Source: Rhizobium viscosum
GTDB taxonomy: Bacteria > Pseudomonadota > Alphaproteobacteria > Rhizobiales > Rhizobiaceae
Direction of reading: 5' to 3'
DNA: 64,000 nucleotides
Assembly: GCF_014873945.1 (NCBI RefSeq)
Contig: NZ_JADBEC010000002.1
Span: forward strand, 1,178,001-1,242,000
Part shown: positions 8,504 through 17,315 of the stretch, piece after piece
Layout: every line of letters begins with the position of its first letter
Numbering within the stretch: the first letter of the stretch is position 1
Position numbers and translations under genes: made by a program
The notes under the pieces: model-generated
The model's database searches: none
What the model was told of the DNA's origin: nothing
The model's input: the letters and a program-made list of their open reading frames with translations, nothing else

Positions 8504-9421
8504 ATGAACGCTGTTTTGCCGATGCCCCATCGCTTCTCCGATCGCCGCAGGCTCTTCCTGTTCTTGATGGCCGCTCCGGCAGTCGTCTACGTCGCTGCAA
8601 TCGGCCTTTGGCCGCTTTCGCAAGGGATCTGGTACAGTTTCTATCGCTACAATCTTCTCCGCCCAGCCCGAACAACCTTCGTCGGCCTGCAGAACTATGT
8701 CGACATCTTCACCGATGAGACAACACGCACGGCAATTCTCAACACCTTCCAGTTCACGATTTTCAGTGTCGGTCTCCAGCTCATCTTCGGCTTCTGCCTG
8801 GCCCTCCTTCTATGGCGCGACAGCCGTTTCAATCGCGCGGTTCTCGCCTTCCTGCTGGTGCCATCGACAATCACCCCGCTCGTAGTTGGACTGATCTTCA
8901 AGGCGCTGCTTGGCGCCGACTACGGTATGATCGGCTATTTCCTGTCGGAAGCGGGCATCGGGCCGCGCACGGGCCTCCTCACCGACGCCTCAACCGCGCT
9001 CTGGGTCCTTATATTGATCGATTGCTGGGAGTGGACCCCTCTGATGACCCTGATCCTGCTTGCCGGCCTCAAGGCACTGCCGGCGGACCTGCTTGAGGCC
9101 GGGACCGTCGATGGTGCAACGGCATGGCAGCGCTTCCGCCTGTTGATCCTGCCCTTGATGCTGCCGTCGATCTTCCTCGCACTCACGCTGAGGACGATGG
9201 ATGCCTTCCGTGTCTTCGATTCCGTTTTCGTCACAACGGGCGGCGGGCCGAACGACGCCACCAACACGCTGATGATGCTCGGCGTCAAGGAGGGTCTGCA
9301 ATTCTTCAATGTCGGCTATGCCTCCGCCGTCGGCAACGTCACGCTGCTCTTCATCGCGCTGATAGCGACCGTCCTGCTTCTGGTCGTCCGACGCGCCGAT
9401 GTCAGGATCAACGGGAGATAG
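8504..9421 (+). CDS. ABC transporter permease (MalF/UgpA-like)
   Basis: A membrane permease of about 305 residues with six predicted transmembrane segments, the first being LFLFLMAAPAVVYVAAIGLW. The cytoplasmic coupling motif EAGTVDGATAWQRFRLLILP matches the EAA loop of binding-protein-dependent permeases. The downstream stretch VFVTTGGGPNDATNTL is typical of MalF-type subunits. I chose ATG 8504; the reading extends to 8408 but that part is unlike a permease N-terminus, and ATG 8522 is an alternative. It pairs with the next permease, starting five bases downstream, as the heterodimeric channel. Confidence 0.9.
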   Translation: MNAVLPMPHRFSDRRRLFLFLMAAPAVVYVAAIGLWPLSQGIWYSFYRYNLLRPARTTFVGLQNYVDIFTDETTRTAILNTFQFTIFSVGLQLIFGFCLALLLWRDSRFNRAVLAFLLVPSTITPLVVGLIFKALLGADYGMIGYFLSEAGIGPRTGLLTDASTALWVLILIDCWEWTPLMTLILLAGLKALPADLLEAGTVDGATAWQRFRLLILPLMLPSIFLALTLRTMDAFRVFDSVFVTTGGGPNDATNTLMMLGVKEGLQFFNVGYASAVGNVTLLFIALIATVLLLVVRRADVRINGR

Positions 9422-9425
9422 GCCG

Positions 9426-10247
9426 ATGTCACGTGTTTCCAGACGCCGTATCCTTGCCGAGCGGACCGTCGTCCTCGTCGCAACCCTTCTGTTCCTGCTT
9501 CCGGTCTGCTGGCTGATCGCGACAGCCTACAAGCCGTCGAACCAGATATTCACCGTGCCGCCGCGCCTGACCTTCGAGCCGACGCTCGACCAGTTTCGCC
9601 AGGCCCTTGCGCTGTTCGACGTCGTTTCGCTCGTCCGCTCGTCGCTGGTGATCAGCCTTGGCACGACGCTTCTTTCGCTTCTCCTCGGCGTTCCCTCAGG
9701 CTACGCTCTGGCGCGCTCCAAGGCACGCTTTGCCACGGGCTTTGCCTATTTCTTCCTGGCGATCCGGATGATCCCGGCGATCGCAGCACTGATCCCCTTT
9801 TATCTGCTCATGCGCGACATCGGCCTGCTCGGCAGCTGGTGGGCGGTCATCGTGTTCAACACCATGCTGAACTGCGCCTTCGTGACCTGGATGATGTTTT
9901 CCTACTTCAAGTCGCTGCCACCGGACATGGAAGAGGCGGCACTGACCGATGGCTGCACGCTGATCGGTGCCTTCCTGCGCGTGGCGTTGCCGTCAGTGCG
10001 CTCCGGCATCATCGCCTGCGCTCTCTTTTGCATGATGTTCTCCTGGAATGACTTCCTTCACCCGATGTTTTTGACCACCCTTGATTCAAAGCCGATCTCG
10101 GTCGCGTTGCTGACGGCTTACGGAACCAAGGACATCACCTGGGGCACGCTTGGAGCTCTTGCGCACTTTTCCACCATACCGATTGTCCTGATGGCGCTCT
10201 TCATGAACCGCTACTTCGTTCAGGGCGCGACCAACGGCGTACAGTAG
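9426..10247 (+). CDS. ABC transporter permease (MalG/UgpE-like)
   Basis: A 273-residue inner-membrane permease, the second half of the channel. Six transmembrane segments are visible, the first being TVVLVATLLFLLPVCWLIATA. The EAA loop reads EEAALTDGCTLIGAFLRVALP, quoted in outline, and MFSWNDFLHP is the usual C-terminal periplasmic loop. The ATG at 9426 follows GGGAGAT and lies five bases after the previous stop. The ATPase gene follows after ten bases. Confidence 0.93.
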   Translation: MSRVSRRRILAERTVVLVATLLFLLPVCWLIATAYKPSNQIFTVPPRLTFEPTLDQFRQALALFDVVSLVRSSLVISLGTTLLSLLLGVPSGYALARSKARFATGFAYFFLAIRMIPAIAALIPFYLLMRDIGLLGSWWAVIVFNTMLNCAFVTWMMFSYFKSLPPDMEEAALTDGCTLIGAFLRVALPSVRSGIIACALFCMMFSWNDFLHPMFLTTLDSKPISVALLTAYGTKDITWGTLGALAHFSTIPIVLMALFMNRYFVQGATNGVQ

Positions 10248-10257
10248 GGCAGACAGC

Positions 10258-11406
10258 ATGGCCGAAATCTCGTTTACGAACGTCTCAAAGACCTATGCCG
10301 GCGGCAAGGCCGCAGCGCTGAAGGATTTCAATCTTAAGATCACCGACGGGGAGTTCATGGTATTGGTCGGCCCGTCCGGCTGCGGAAAGACCACCGCTCT
10401 TCGAATGATAGCCGGCCTGGAGGATATCTCCTCCGGCGAGTTGAAAATCGACGACACTGTGGCAAACGATCTGTCGCCTCGCGACCGCGATATAGCCATG
10501 GTCTTTCAGTCCTATGCGCTTTATCCGCATCTAAGCGTTGCAGACAATATCGCCTTCGGGCTGAAGGTGCGCGGCGCCAAGCCTGACGTCATCGCCGACA
10601 AGGTGCGCGAAACCGCCGCGCTGCTGGAACTGACGGAATTTCTGGATCGCAAGCCGAGCCGCCTTTCCGGCGGCCAGCGGCAGCGCGTCGCCATGGGCCG
10701 TGCCCTGGTGCGCTCGCCCAACGCCTTCCTTATGGATGAACCGCTTTCCAATCTCGATGCACGCCTGCGCGGCCAGATGCGCGCGGAAATCTCGCGGCTG
10801 CAGCGCATGACGGCGGTCACCACGGTCTATGTCACCCATGACCAGGTGGAAGCCATGACCATGGGCCACCGGGTCGCCGTCATGAACAAGGGAACATTGC
10901 AGCAGCTTGATACGCCACGGGCGCTCTACGACCAGCCGCTCAACATGTTCGTCGCCGGCTTCATCGGTTCCCCGCCAATCAACTTTCTGGAGGGCAGGCT
11001 GGTCACACATGACAACGGCCCGGCCGTTGCAATCGGCGAATTCCTGTTGCCGCTCGCGCAACAGGGCGAGCGAGCGGCCCGCCGCATCGATCAACGGGTC
11101 GCGATCGGCATCCGGCCCGAACATCTGAAACTATCTGACAATGCCGGTATGCCCGGCACGATTTCGGCGAGAGCCTCCTTTGTCGAGGACCTGGGAGCCG
11201 ATCTGCTCGTCCACATGGATGACAAGGGAACGGCTGCGAGCGGTGCCGTCGTCATGGACGACGAGCGTGACATGATGAAATCGGCGCCGAGGCTGAAAGC
11301 GCTCGTCGACGGCAGTCATCGTGTGCGGCGCGACGACCGTGTGACATTCTCCGTGGATCCGTCGCTGATCCTGCTGTTCGATCCGGAAACCAGAGTTCGC
11401 CTGTGA
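10258..11406 (+). CDS. ABC transporter ATP-binding protein (MalK/UgpC type)
   Basis: A 382-residue ATPase that powers the importer. Walker A is GPSGCGKTT near residue 38, the Q-loop lies in VFQSYALYPH, the signature is LSGGQRQRVAMGRAL, Walker B is FLMDEPLSNLDA, and the switch histidine lies in VTHDQVEAM. The C-terminal 130 residues form the regulatory OB-fold region (IGIRPEHL) usual for MalK/UgpC proteins. Its stop overlaps the GTG start of the next gene by four bases (GTGA). This translational coupling ties transport directly to the hydrolase genes. Confidence 0.95.
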   Translation: MAEISFTNVSKTYAGGKAAALKDFNLKITDGEFMVLVGPSGCGKTTALRMIAGLEDISSGELKIDDTVANDLSPRDRDIAMVFQSYALYPHLSVADNIAFGLKVRGAKPDVIADKVRETAALLELTEFLDRKPSRLSGGQRQRVAMGRALVRSPNAFLMDEPLSNLDARLRGQMRAEISRLQRMTAVTTVYVTHDQVEAMTMGHRVAVMNKGTLQQLDTPRALYDQPLNMFVAGFIGSPPINFLEGRLVTHDNGPAVAIGEFLLPLAQQGERAARRIDQRVAIGIRPEHLKLSDNAGMPGTISARASFVEDLGADLLVHMDDKGTAASGAVVMDDERDMMKSAPRLKALVDGSHRVRRDDRVTFSVDPSLILLFDPETRVRL

Positions 11407-12089
11407 GCAACGTATCGACTGCGACCTTCTGGCCCCTGGGCGGCACGGTTTCCAAAACCGGTATCGCATTGATCATCATCGACATGCAGATCGACTTCTG
11501 CGCAGCCGGTGGCTGGGTCGACCAGCTTGGCGAAGACGTGTCAAACACCCGTTCGGTGATCGGGCCTATTGCCGAGGCACTTGCTGCTGCCCGCGCCGCC
11601 GGCCTGACCGTCATCCACACCCGCGAGGGACATCATCCGGACCTTTCCGATCTCAACGCCAACAAGCAATGGCGAACGCGCCGTCATGGGTTGGGGATCG
11701 GCGACATGGGAAAGACCGGCCGAATACTCGTTCGTGGTGAGCCAGGTTGGCAGATCATTCCGGAATTGACACCGATCGACGGGGAGATCGTCATCGACAA
11801 GCCCGGCAAGTCCTCGTTTCATCGGACCGATCTTGCCGAGCAGCTCGAACGCCTCGGCATTTCACGGCTCGTCGTCACCGGCGTGACGTCGGATTGCTGC
11901 GTACAATCGACCATCCGCGACGGCTTCGAGCACGGCATCGAATGCGTCCTTCTGGAAGATTGCACGGCTGCTGTCGAGACCCGAAACCATGAGGCGACGC
12001 TGGAAATCCTTCGGGCCTTTGGCGGGCGCTGGGGTGGCGTTGCCGATCGGACTGCTTTTGCCGCCATGCTAGAGACGGCCGATGATTGA
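11403..12089 (+). CDS. Cysteine hydrolase of isochorismatase superfamily, biuret hydrolase-like
   Basis: A 228-residue amidohydrolase. The catalytic triad of the superfamily is visible: Asp in IIIDMQIDFC, Lys in VIDKPGKSSF and Cys in TSDCCVQST. Segments TREGHHPDLSDL, GRILVRGEPGWQIIPEL and the NK-x-WR word are, from memory, close to the Rhizobium leguminosarum biuret hydrolase BiuH, which turns biuret into allophanate and ammonia. The GTG start overlaps the ATPase stop. Two genes downstream lies an AtzF-type allophanate hydrolase, so the two would together convert biuret to ammonia and carbon dioxide. Ureidoacrylate or another ureide is an alternative substrate. The pathway is inferred from gene order. 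Confidence 0.85.
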   Translation: MSNVSTATFWPLGGTVSKTGIALIIIDMQIDFCAAGGWVDQLGEDVSNTRSVIGPIAEALAAARAAGLTVIHTREGHHPDLSDLNANKQWRTRRHGLGIGDMGKTGRILVRGEPGWQIIPELTPIDGEIVIDKPGKSSFHRTDLAEQLERLGISRLVVTGVTSDCCVQSTIRDGFEHGIECVLLEDCTAAVETRNHEATLEILRAFGGRWGGVADRTAFAAMLETADD

Positions 12090-12723
12090 GAGCTTGACGG
12101 ACCATTTCGCGCGGATTGACGCCAACCCCTATGCGTGGCCCTTCGACGGTGAATGGTCACCCGGTGATACGGCCCTTCTGCTCCTCGGCTTCCAGAGTGG
12201 CATCGTCCGCGGCCTCGCCGCCGAAGCGGAGCGCGATGTCGCCATCCGCTTGATCGAGGCGGCCCGCCGTCGCGGTCTTGCCATCATCGCCTCCAGGCGC
12301 GGACAGGATCGCGAAGGCGGCGCTATCGCACGGCGACGTGCTGCCCTTGGCGATGAAGTTTCCACAAAAGGGAGCCTGGACTGGCAGTTCGATGACGGCA
12401 TATCGCTTCCGGCCACCGCCATCGTCATCGATCATGCCGGCGACAACGCTTTCTTCGGAACCGGCCTTGAGGACATTCTCCGTCGGCGCACAATCCGCAA
12501 CCTTCTCGTGACCGGCCTGCCGACCGATGGGCTGGTGCACGCTACGCAGCGCGCGGCAAACGACATGGGTTTCGAATGCCTGACCGTCATTGACGCCTGT
12601 AAGGGAACCTCTGCAGCCCGCCATGACGCGCAGCTGCGCATAACCACTTTCGGCAACGGTCTTTTCGGCGCGATCGCCTCAGCCGCCGCTGTCGAGACGG
12701 CTCTCGGAAATCATCAGGAGTGA
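12082..12723 (+). CDS. Catalytically degenerate isochorismatase-fold protein
   Basis: A 213-residue protein with the same fold as the preceding hydrolase; its start overlaps that gene by eight bases. Its N-terminus (DHFARIDANPYAWPFDG) resembles the leader of biuret hydrolases, which the preceding protein lacks. All three catalytic residues appear lost. The Asp of the first strand is Gly (LLLGFQSG), the Lys of the DKPGK loop is replaced (DHAGDNAFF), and the nucleophile region TSDCCV has become PTDGLV. The reading frame is intact and codon use is like the neighbours, so this is not a decayed gene. It may be a structural or regulatory partner of the active enzyme, or use another chemistry. Confidence 0.8.
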   Translation: MIESLTDHFARIDANPYAWPFDGEWSPGDTALLLLGFQSGIVRGLAAEAERDVAIRLIEAARRRGLAIIASRRGQDREGGAIARRRAALGDEVSTKGSLDWQFDDGISLPATAIVIDHAGDNAFFGTGLEDILRRRTIRNLLVTGLPTDGLVHATQRAANDMGFECLTVIDACKGTSAARHDAQLRITTFGNGLFGAIASAAAVETALGNHQE

Positions 12724-12727
12724 AACC

Positions 12728-14563
12728 ATGTCCGAACTCAATTGGTCCGACGCGACGGGAAGCCTCGACCTTTCGACACTCTCGTCTGCCTATGCGGCCG
12801 GGACGCTGACGCCGATGCGCGTGGTCAACGCGATCTACGATCGGATCGCGGCGCGCGGCGAAGACCACGTCTGGACCTATCTCGTGTCGCGCGAGACCGC
12901 TCTCGCGGCGGCACGAGCGCTTGAGGCGGAAGGCTATGACGACCGGCCACTATGGGGCATTCCGTTTTCCGTGAAGGACTGCAATGACATTGTCGGCCTC
13001 CCCACCACGAATGCCCTGAAGGAAGGTGCCTATATCGCGACATCCAGCGGCCAGGCGCTGGACCGGATCTTCGACGCTGGCGCCATTCTGATTGGCAAGA
13101 CCAACATGGATCAGTTCGGCATCGGCCTTGTCGGCATGCGCACGCCTTATGGCGCCTGCTCGTCGGTCTTCGATGACCGCTTCATCTCGGGAGGCTCGAG
13201 TTCCGGGTCGGGCGTGTCGGTCGCGGCGGGGCTGTCGTCCTTTTCCGTCGCAAACGACGCTGCCGGCTCTGGTCGCGTGCCAGCCGGTTTCAACAACATC
13301 GTCGGCATCAAACCGACGCCCGGCCTCGTCAGCAATGCCTGCGTGTCCGGCGGGGGCTGCGTCAAGACGATCGAGACGCTTGCAATCTTCTCCCTGACCG
13401 TCGAGGACGGCATGAGCATCCTCAGGCTGATTGCCGGGTACGACCCTTCATACCCATTCTCCCGGCCGGAAGCGGACGCCGTTCCGCTGATACCCGCGCC
13501 TGCGCAGCCGCGTTTCCGCTTCGGCGTGCCGGCAGGCGAAGCGCTTCGCTTCTTCGGCGACACCGAGGCTGAAAGGCTTTTTGGCGAGGCGATAGCGCGA
13601 CTGACGGCGATCGGAGGAGAAAAGGTCGAGGTGGATTTCGCTCCTTTTGAGGAAACGCAGCGCATACTCTACGAAGGACCATGGATCTCCGAAAGAGCGT
13701 TGAGCCTCGACAGCGTGCTCGAGAAGCATGGCGAGGCGATCCATCCGATCACGCGGCAGATCCTGTCGAAATCCGCTAACTTTACCGCCGGCGACACCTT
13801 TGCGGCCATTCACAGGATCGCCGAACTGAAGCGCGATACGCGTCACCTGTGGGACGACATCGCCGTGCTCCTGGTTCCAACGACACCGACGATCTACACC
13901 AAGGAAGAGATTGCCGCCAATCCCATTCAACTCAACAGCAATCTCGGCATATACACCAATTTCGTGAACCTGATGGGGCTGTGCGGCATCGCCGTTCCCA
14001 ACGGCTTCCGCAAGGACGGCCTGCCGCTTGGCGTTACCTTCCTCGCCGCTGGTTTCGGCGAGGCACGAGCAGCCGGTATCGCGGCTGCGTTCCACAGGGC
14101 AACCGGGCTCAAGCTCGGCAAATTCGACAACCCCTACCCGAAGCCTGCTGACGCATCCCTGCCCAACGGCTATCGTGAAATTGCGGTCGTCGGCGCACAC
14201 CTTTCGGGCATGTCACTCAATCACGAACTGACGCAACGAGGTGGCCTCTTTCGCAGAGCCACCCGAACCAGCGGCGATTATCGTCTCTTCGCATTGAATG
14301 GCACTATTCCGCCCAAGCCCGGCCTGATCCGGGATGTCTCGAACGGTGCCCCGATCGATGTGGAGGTCTGGGCATTGCCCGTGGCAGACTTTGGAGACCT
14401 CATCGATCGGATTCCAGCGCCATTAGGCGTGGGAAAGCTCTCGCTGGAGGATGGTTCTTCCGTCACCGGTTTTCTGTGCGAGGCGAGCGCAGTCAAAGAG
14501 CAGCCCGATATCACCGCTTACGGGGGCTGGCGCCGATACGTGGAAAGCATGGCCATAGAGTGA
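12728..14563 (+). CDS. atzF: Allophanate hydrolase
   Basis: A 611-residue protein with two parts. Residues 1 to about 460 form an amidase-signature domain with the Ser-cisSer-Lys triad: Lys in FSVKDCND, the cis-Ser in SGGSSSGSGVS and the nucleophile in AAGSGRVPAGF. The C-terminal about 150 residues match the extra domain of AtzF-type enzymes (VVGAHLSGMSLNHELTQRG, PPKPGLIRD, IPAPLGVGKL, ITAYGGWRRY). The enzyme splits allophanate to ammonia and carbon dioxide, the last step of biuret, cyanurate and some urea routes. The expected SGVVPACRSLD-like stretch here reads NACVSGGGCVKTIE, an unusual local divergence near the active site. It follows the degenerate hydrolase by four bases and ends the operon. 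Confidence 0.92.
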   Translation: MSELNWSDATGSLDLSTLSSAYAAGTLTPMRVVNAIYDRIAARGEDHVWTYLVSRETALAAARALEAEGYDDRPLWGIPFSVKDCNDIVGLPTTNALKEGAYIATSSGQALDRIFDAGAILIGKTNMDQFGIGLVGMRTPYGACSSVFDDRFISGGSSSGSGVSVAAGLSSFSVANDAAGSGRVPAGFNNIVGIKPTPGLVSNACVSGGGCVKTIETLAIFSLTVEDGMSILRLIAGYDPSYPFSRPEADAVPLIPAPAQPRFRFGVPAGEALRFFGDTEAERLFGEAIARLTAIGGEKVEVDFAPFEETQRILYEGPWISERALSLDSVLEKHGEAIHPITRQILSKSANFTAGDTFAAIHRIAELKRDTRHLWDDIAVLLVPTTPTIYTKEEIAANPIQLNSNLGIYTNFVNLMGLCGIAVPNGFRKDGLPLGVTFLAAGFGEARAAGIAAAFHRATGLKLGKFDNPYPKPADASLPNGYREIAVVGAHLSGMSLNHELTQRGGLFRRATRTSGDYRLFALNGTIPPKPGLIRDVSNGAPIDVEVWALPVADFGDLIDRIPAPLGVGKLSLEDGSSVTGFLCEASAVKEQPDITAYGGWRRYVESMAIE

Positions 14564-15257
14564 ACTCGAACAATTATTTGCTTTTGGAGCACCTGCAGGT
14601 GGCGGACGCGCAGCTCGCCGAAAACGATCCAACTCGGCTTGCCAAATTGATTACGAACATCACCTCAACGAGACAGACCCGAAATCTAGTTTATCCGTAA
14701 TTGTTATGCCCTCGAACCAGCATTGAGACCGAGGGACGCAAGATCCGTTTATCGGCGGGGATCACAGTGACCGTCGAAATCAAAACGTATCGCGCGCACT
14801 TTGACGTTCGCGCTCCTGCCACGCCTGACATGCTCGGCGAAGACGCGACTCCAACGGAGCGGGCAGCGGGGCTTACTGCAATAAGGGGTGAATTTTGGAT
14901 ACTGAGATTGATGACGTTCAAAGGCCGGCATTTCGATCAGTCTCGCTGGGTCGTCGTTCGTATTCATCAAAACGCATCGCACCGGATCGCAGTTTTGGCG
15001 CTTATGGCGTGCGTCAGCGTTGTGCGGGGGCAGGATTTGAACAAGGGTCTTGATAGAAGCCGAACGGCCACCCCCCGCGCAACGAGTGCCCTGCACAAAA
15101 TGGATGCTCTCCGAATACGGCCACTGTTTTCGAGTTTTGACAGCGCAAGCTGACGCTGACGCCCAGCGTCCGGCCTTTCAGCTTTGTCGATGAAGAGGCT
15201 ACTGCGTTATCGCGTTATCTTTGACTTTCGCCGACAAACGTGACAACGCCACGGAAA
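14564..15257. other. Long intergenic stretch with a gene remnant
   Basis: Almost 700 bases between the allophanate hydrolase and the response regulator. The only recognisable coding trace is the HlyD-like fragment at 14722-14793. A 150-codon open frame covers 14701-15153, but apart from that fragment it resembles no family I know, and it lacks a ribosome site. No convincing terminator was seen. Confidence 0.5.
14722..14793 (+). pseudogene. Remnant of HlyD-family secretion adaptor (C-terminus)
   Basis: About 24 codons read IETEGRKIRLSAGITVTVE followed by IKT. This strongly resembles the conserved end of HlyD-type periplasmic adaptors (GK-x-x-xLSPGMAVTVEIKTG). The rest of that gene is absent, so this is a relic of a lost type I secretion gene. 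It does not match the C-terminus of the intact adaptor at 43703-45013. Confidence 0.5.
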
Positions 15258-15980
15258 CTACTTTCCATCAAGCCACTCCTGCAATTCTGCCTCAGCCCGC
15301 TCCAGAGCGCTGTAGTTCAGGAGTTTGCGCAGGAAAGCGACGGTCACGGCGCGGGCGCGGAGATTGAAGCGGCCGTCCTCGTGGTCGTCGCCAGCGCTCT
15401 GGTAGACGTCGAGCTTATCATAGAGTTGCTGCAGGCGGTTCTGCACGCTGCGCAGCGACAGGCCCCTGCGTTTGGCGATTGCCCGGTCCGTGAGGCCCAG
15501 CGCGATATCGACGAGGATTTCGTATTCGGAATCGGTGAAGCCGTTGGTCTGGCCGAGGCTCTTCTGTTGCAGACCACGCACCTCGCGGTCGATGACGCAC
15601 TGGCTCTCGATGAAGATCGAGCGCAATGCAAGCTTCAGCCGTTCGTCTGAGGCGGATTTCAGGACGTAGCCATAGGCGGCGCCATCCGGGACGATGCGCG
15701 AGACGCCGCGCACATAGGCCTCGTCCGAATAATTCGACCAGAAAAGGATGCGGGTCTCCGGCCGCTCCTTCCAGATCGTGCGCGCCGCCTCGATGCCGTT
15801 GCGGCTCGCCATCTGCAGGTCCATGACGATATGCGCCGACTTGTGGTCGCGGGCGAGTTTCTCACCGACGGTTCCGTTTTCCGCCTCGATCACCGTGTCG
15901 CATTCCGGCAGGGCTGCGTTGACAGCTTCGTGCAGGTAGGACCGGTGCAGTGGGTCGTCCTCGACGATCAGAACCTTCAT
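15258..15980 (-). CDS. Two-component response regulator, NarL/LuxR-type
   Basis: A 240-residue regulator. Residues 1-120 form a receiver domain starting KVLIVEDDPLHRSYL, with the phospho-acceptor Asp in IVMDLQMASRNG and the conserved Lys in GYVLKSAS. The C-terminal helix-turn-helix lies around GLTDRAIAKRRGLSLRSVQN, followed by about 50 further residues. I take ATG 15980 rather than the longer reading to 16028, which overlaps the kinase gene. It follows the histidine kinase by 13 bases. It probably controls the divergent ribose-type importer at 17512, via the repeats at 17316-17351. Confidence 0.9.
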   Translation of the reverse strand: MKVLIVEDDPLHRSYLHEAVNAALPECDTVIEAENGTVGEKLARDHKSAHIVMDLQMASRNGIEAARTIWKERPETRILFWSNYSDEAYVRGVSRIVPDGAAYGYVLKSASDERLKLALRSIFIESQCVIDREVRGLQQKSLGQTNGFTDSEYEILVDIALGLTDRAIAKRRGLSLRSVQNRLQQLYDKLDVYQSAGDDHEDGRFNLRARAVTVAFLRKLLNYSALERAEAELQEWLDGK

Positions 15981-15993
15981 CACGCCGTTCTCC

Positions 15994-17232
15994 TCAGTTT
16001 GGCCCGCTTGCCGGGTCGTGCGGGCCAAGCGGCAGCACGACGCGCACCGCGGTCCCGCGATTGTTGTGGCCGGGCCCGGTCGTAAAGCGCGCCGAGATCA
16101 GCCGCGCACGGGTCTTCATGTTGTCGATGCCGCCGCCGATCCGTCCCCGCGCCTTGGCGAGTCCGGTACCGTCGTCGGAGATCTCGATCGACAGCCGTTC
16201 GTCGTCGGCCTCGAGCCGCACCAGGACGGTGAGCGGGGCGGCATGGCGCACCGCATTGTTGATCGCCTCCTGGGCGATGCGGAACAGCGCGACGCTGACG
16301 GTCGGCTCCAGTTGCTCCAGTGCGCCATGCGTCTCGTCCACGAGGCCCCATTCGATAGCCGATCCGCTGTCGCGGGTCGACCGGTCGAGATGATGTTCGA
16401 TCGCCTGGGCGAGGCCGAAGAGCTGGAGCACGGAAGGTTTTGCCTGCTCGATGATCTGCCGGAGATCCTGCATGCAATGCTGCAAGGAGCGGGAGACGGG
16501 CTCCAACGCCTCGGGCGCCACCTCCCCGTTGCGCGACAGCCTGTCGATCCGGCGGGCGAGCCGCGTCAGGTCGGCCAGCGTCTGGTCGTGAAGGTCCATG
16601 CCGATCCGCTGGCGTTCCTGTTCCAGCGCTTCGGTCAGCTTCAGCGCGCCTTGCCGCAGCCCCTCCTCGCGGGCGCGGGCCTCCGCCTCCACGATGGCCG
16701 AGCGTTGCGCGTGCTCAGCAGCCCTCAGCGCGAAGAAATAGGGCGTCAGCAGGTCGGCGATGATGCGGGCGCGTTCGATATCCTCCATCGTGTAAATGCC
16801 GGCTGTTTGCGAGGAACAGGAGAGTGCGGCGATAATCGTGCCTTGCACTTTCATCGGCACATGCAAGCGGCTCCTCAGCGACTGTTCGACTATCGGCCGT
16901 TTGAACGCGCCCTCGAAGTGGAAACGTGGATCCGTCATGGCGTCGTCCGCCAGCAGAAAATCCACTTCGCCCCAAAGCAGCGAACGGATAGGGCTGTTGA
17001 CGACAGGCGCGCCGGCAAGTTCACCCCAGGCAGTCTCGATGCCTGTCTCATAAGCCGTGTGATAGTTGCCACCTTCGAGCAGCACGCAGACATCGAGATG
17101 GTCGTGGGGGATGATATGGGCGACTTCGGCGGCGACGGAGCGGATGGCCGAGCGGAAATCGAGCTGGCCCGCGAGCAGCCGGGAAATGCCGAGATAGTGG
17201 TCAAACATGGCTGCGGGTGCGAGATGCAGCAT
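15994..17232 (-). CDS. Sensor histidine kinase, NarL-partner type, soluble with GAF-like domain
   Basis: A 412-residue kinase without visible membrane segments, so probably cytoplasmic. The first about 170 residues look like a GAF sensor domain. The phospho-acceptor is in GMDLHDQTLADLTRL, the H-box of the HisKA_3 family. The ATPase domain follows, with N-box EAINNAVRHA and DDGTGLAKARGRIGGG, ending in AVRVVLPL. The start ATG 17232 lies after GGGGAG; an in-frame TTG at 17238 is possible. The sensed signal is probably intracellular and related to the sugar-type importer it faces. Confidence 0.9.
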   Translation of the reverse strand: MLHLAPAAMFDHYLGISRLLAGQLDFRSAIRSVAAEVAHIIPHDHLDVCVLLEGGNYHTAYETGIETAWGELAGAPVVNSPIRSLLWGEVDFLLADDAMTDPRFHFEGAFKRPIVEQSLRSRLHVPMKVQGTIIAALSCSSQTAGIYTMEDIERARIIADLLTPYFFALRAAEHAQRSAIVEAEARAREEGLRQGALKLTEALEQERQRIGMDLHDQTLADLTRLARRIDRLSRNGEVAPEALEPVSRSLQHCMQDLRQIIEQAKPSVLQLFGLAQAIEHHLDRSTRDSGSAIEWGLVDETHGALEQLEPTVSVALFRIAQEAINNAVRHAAPLTVLVRLEADDERLSIEISDDGTGLAKARGRIGGGIDNMKTRARLISARFTTGPGHNNRGTAVRVVLPLGPHDPASGPN

Positions 17233-17315
17233 CGTCAATTTCTCCCCGAGACGGCAGCGGGCTCCTCAACCCGCCGCGATCCTTTCCCAGTAAGCGCCGC
17301 GAAAGCGCCGCCGTC

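Noticed and set aside
14701..15153. 150-codon open frame as a full gene
   Set aside because: Only the first part resembles a protein family (HlyD end); the rest has no pattern and there is no ribosome site, so only the fragment is annotated.
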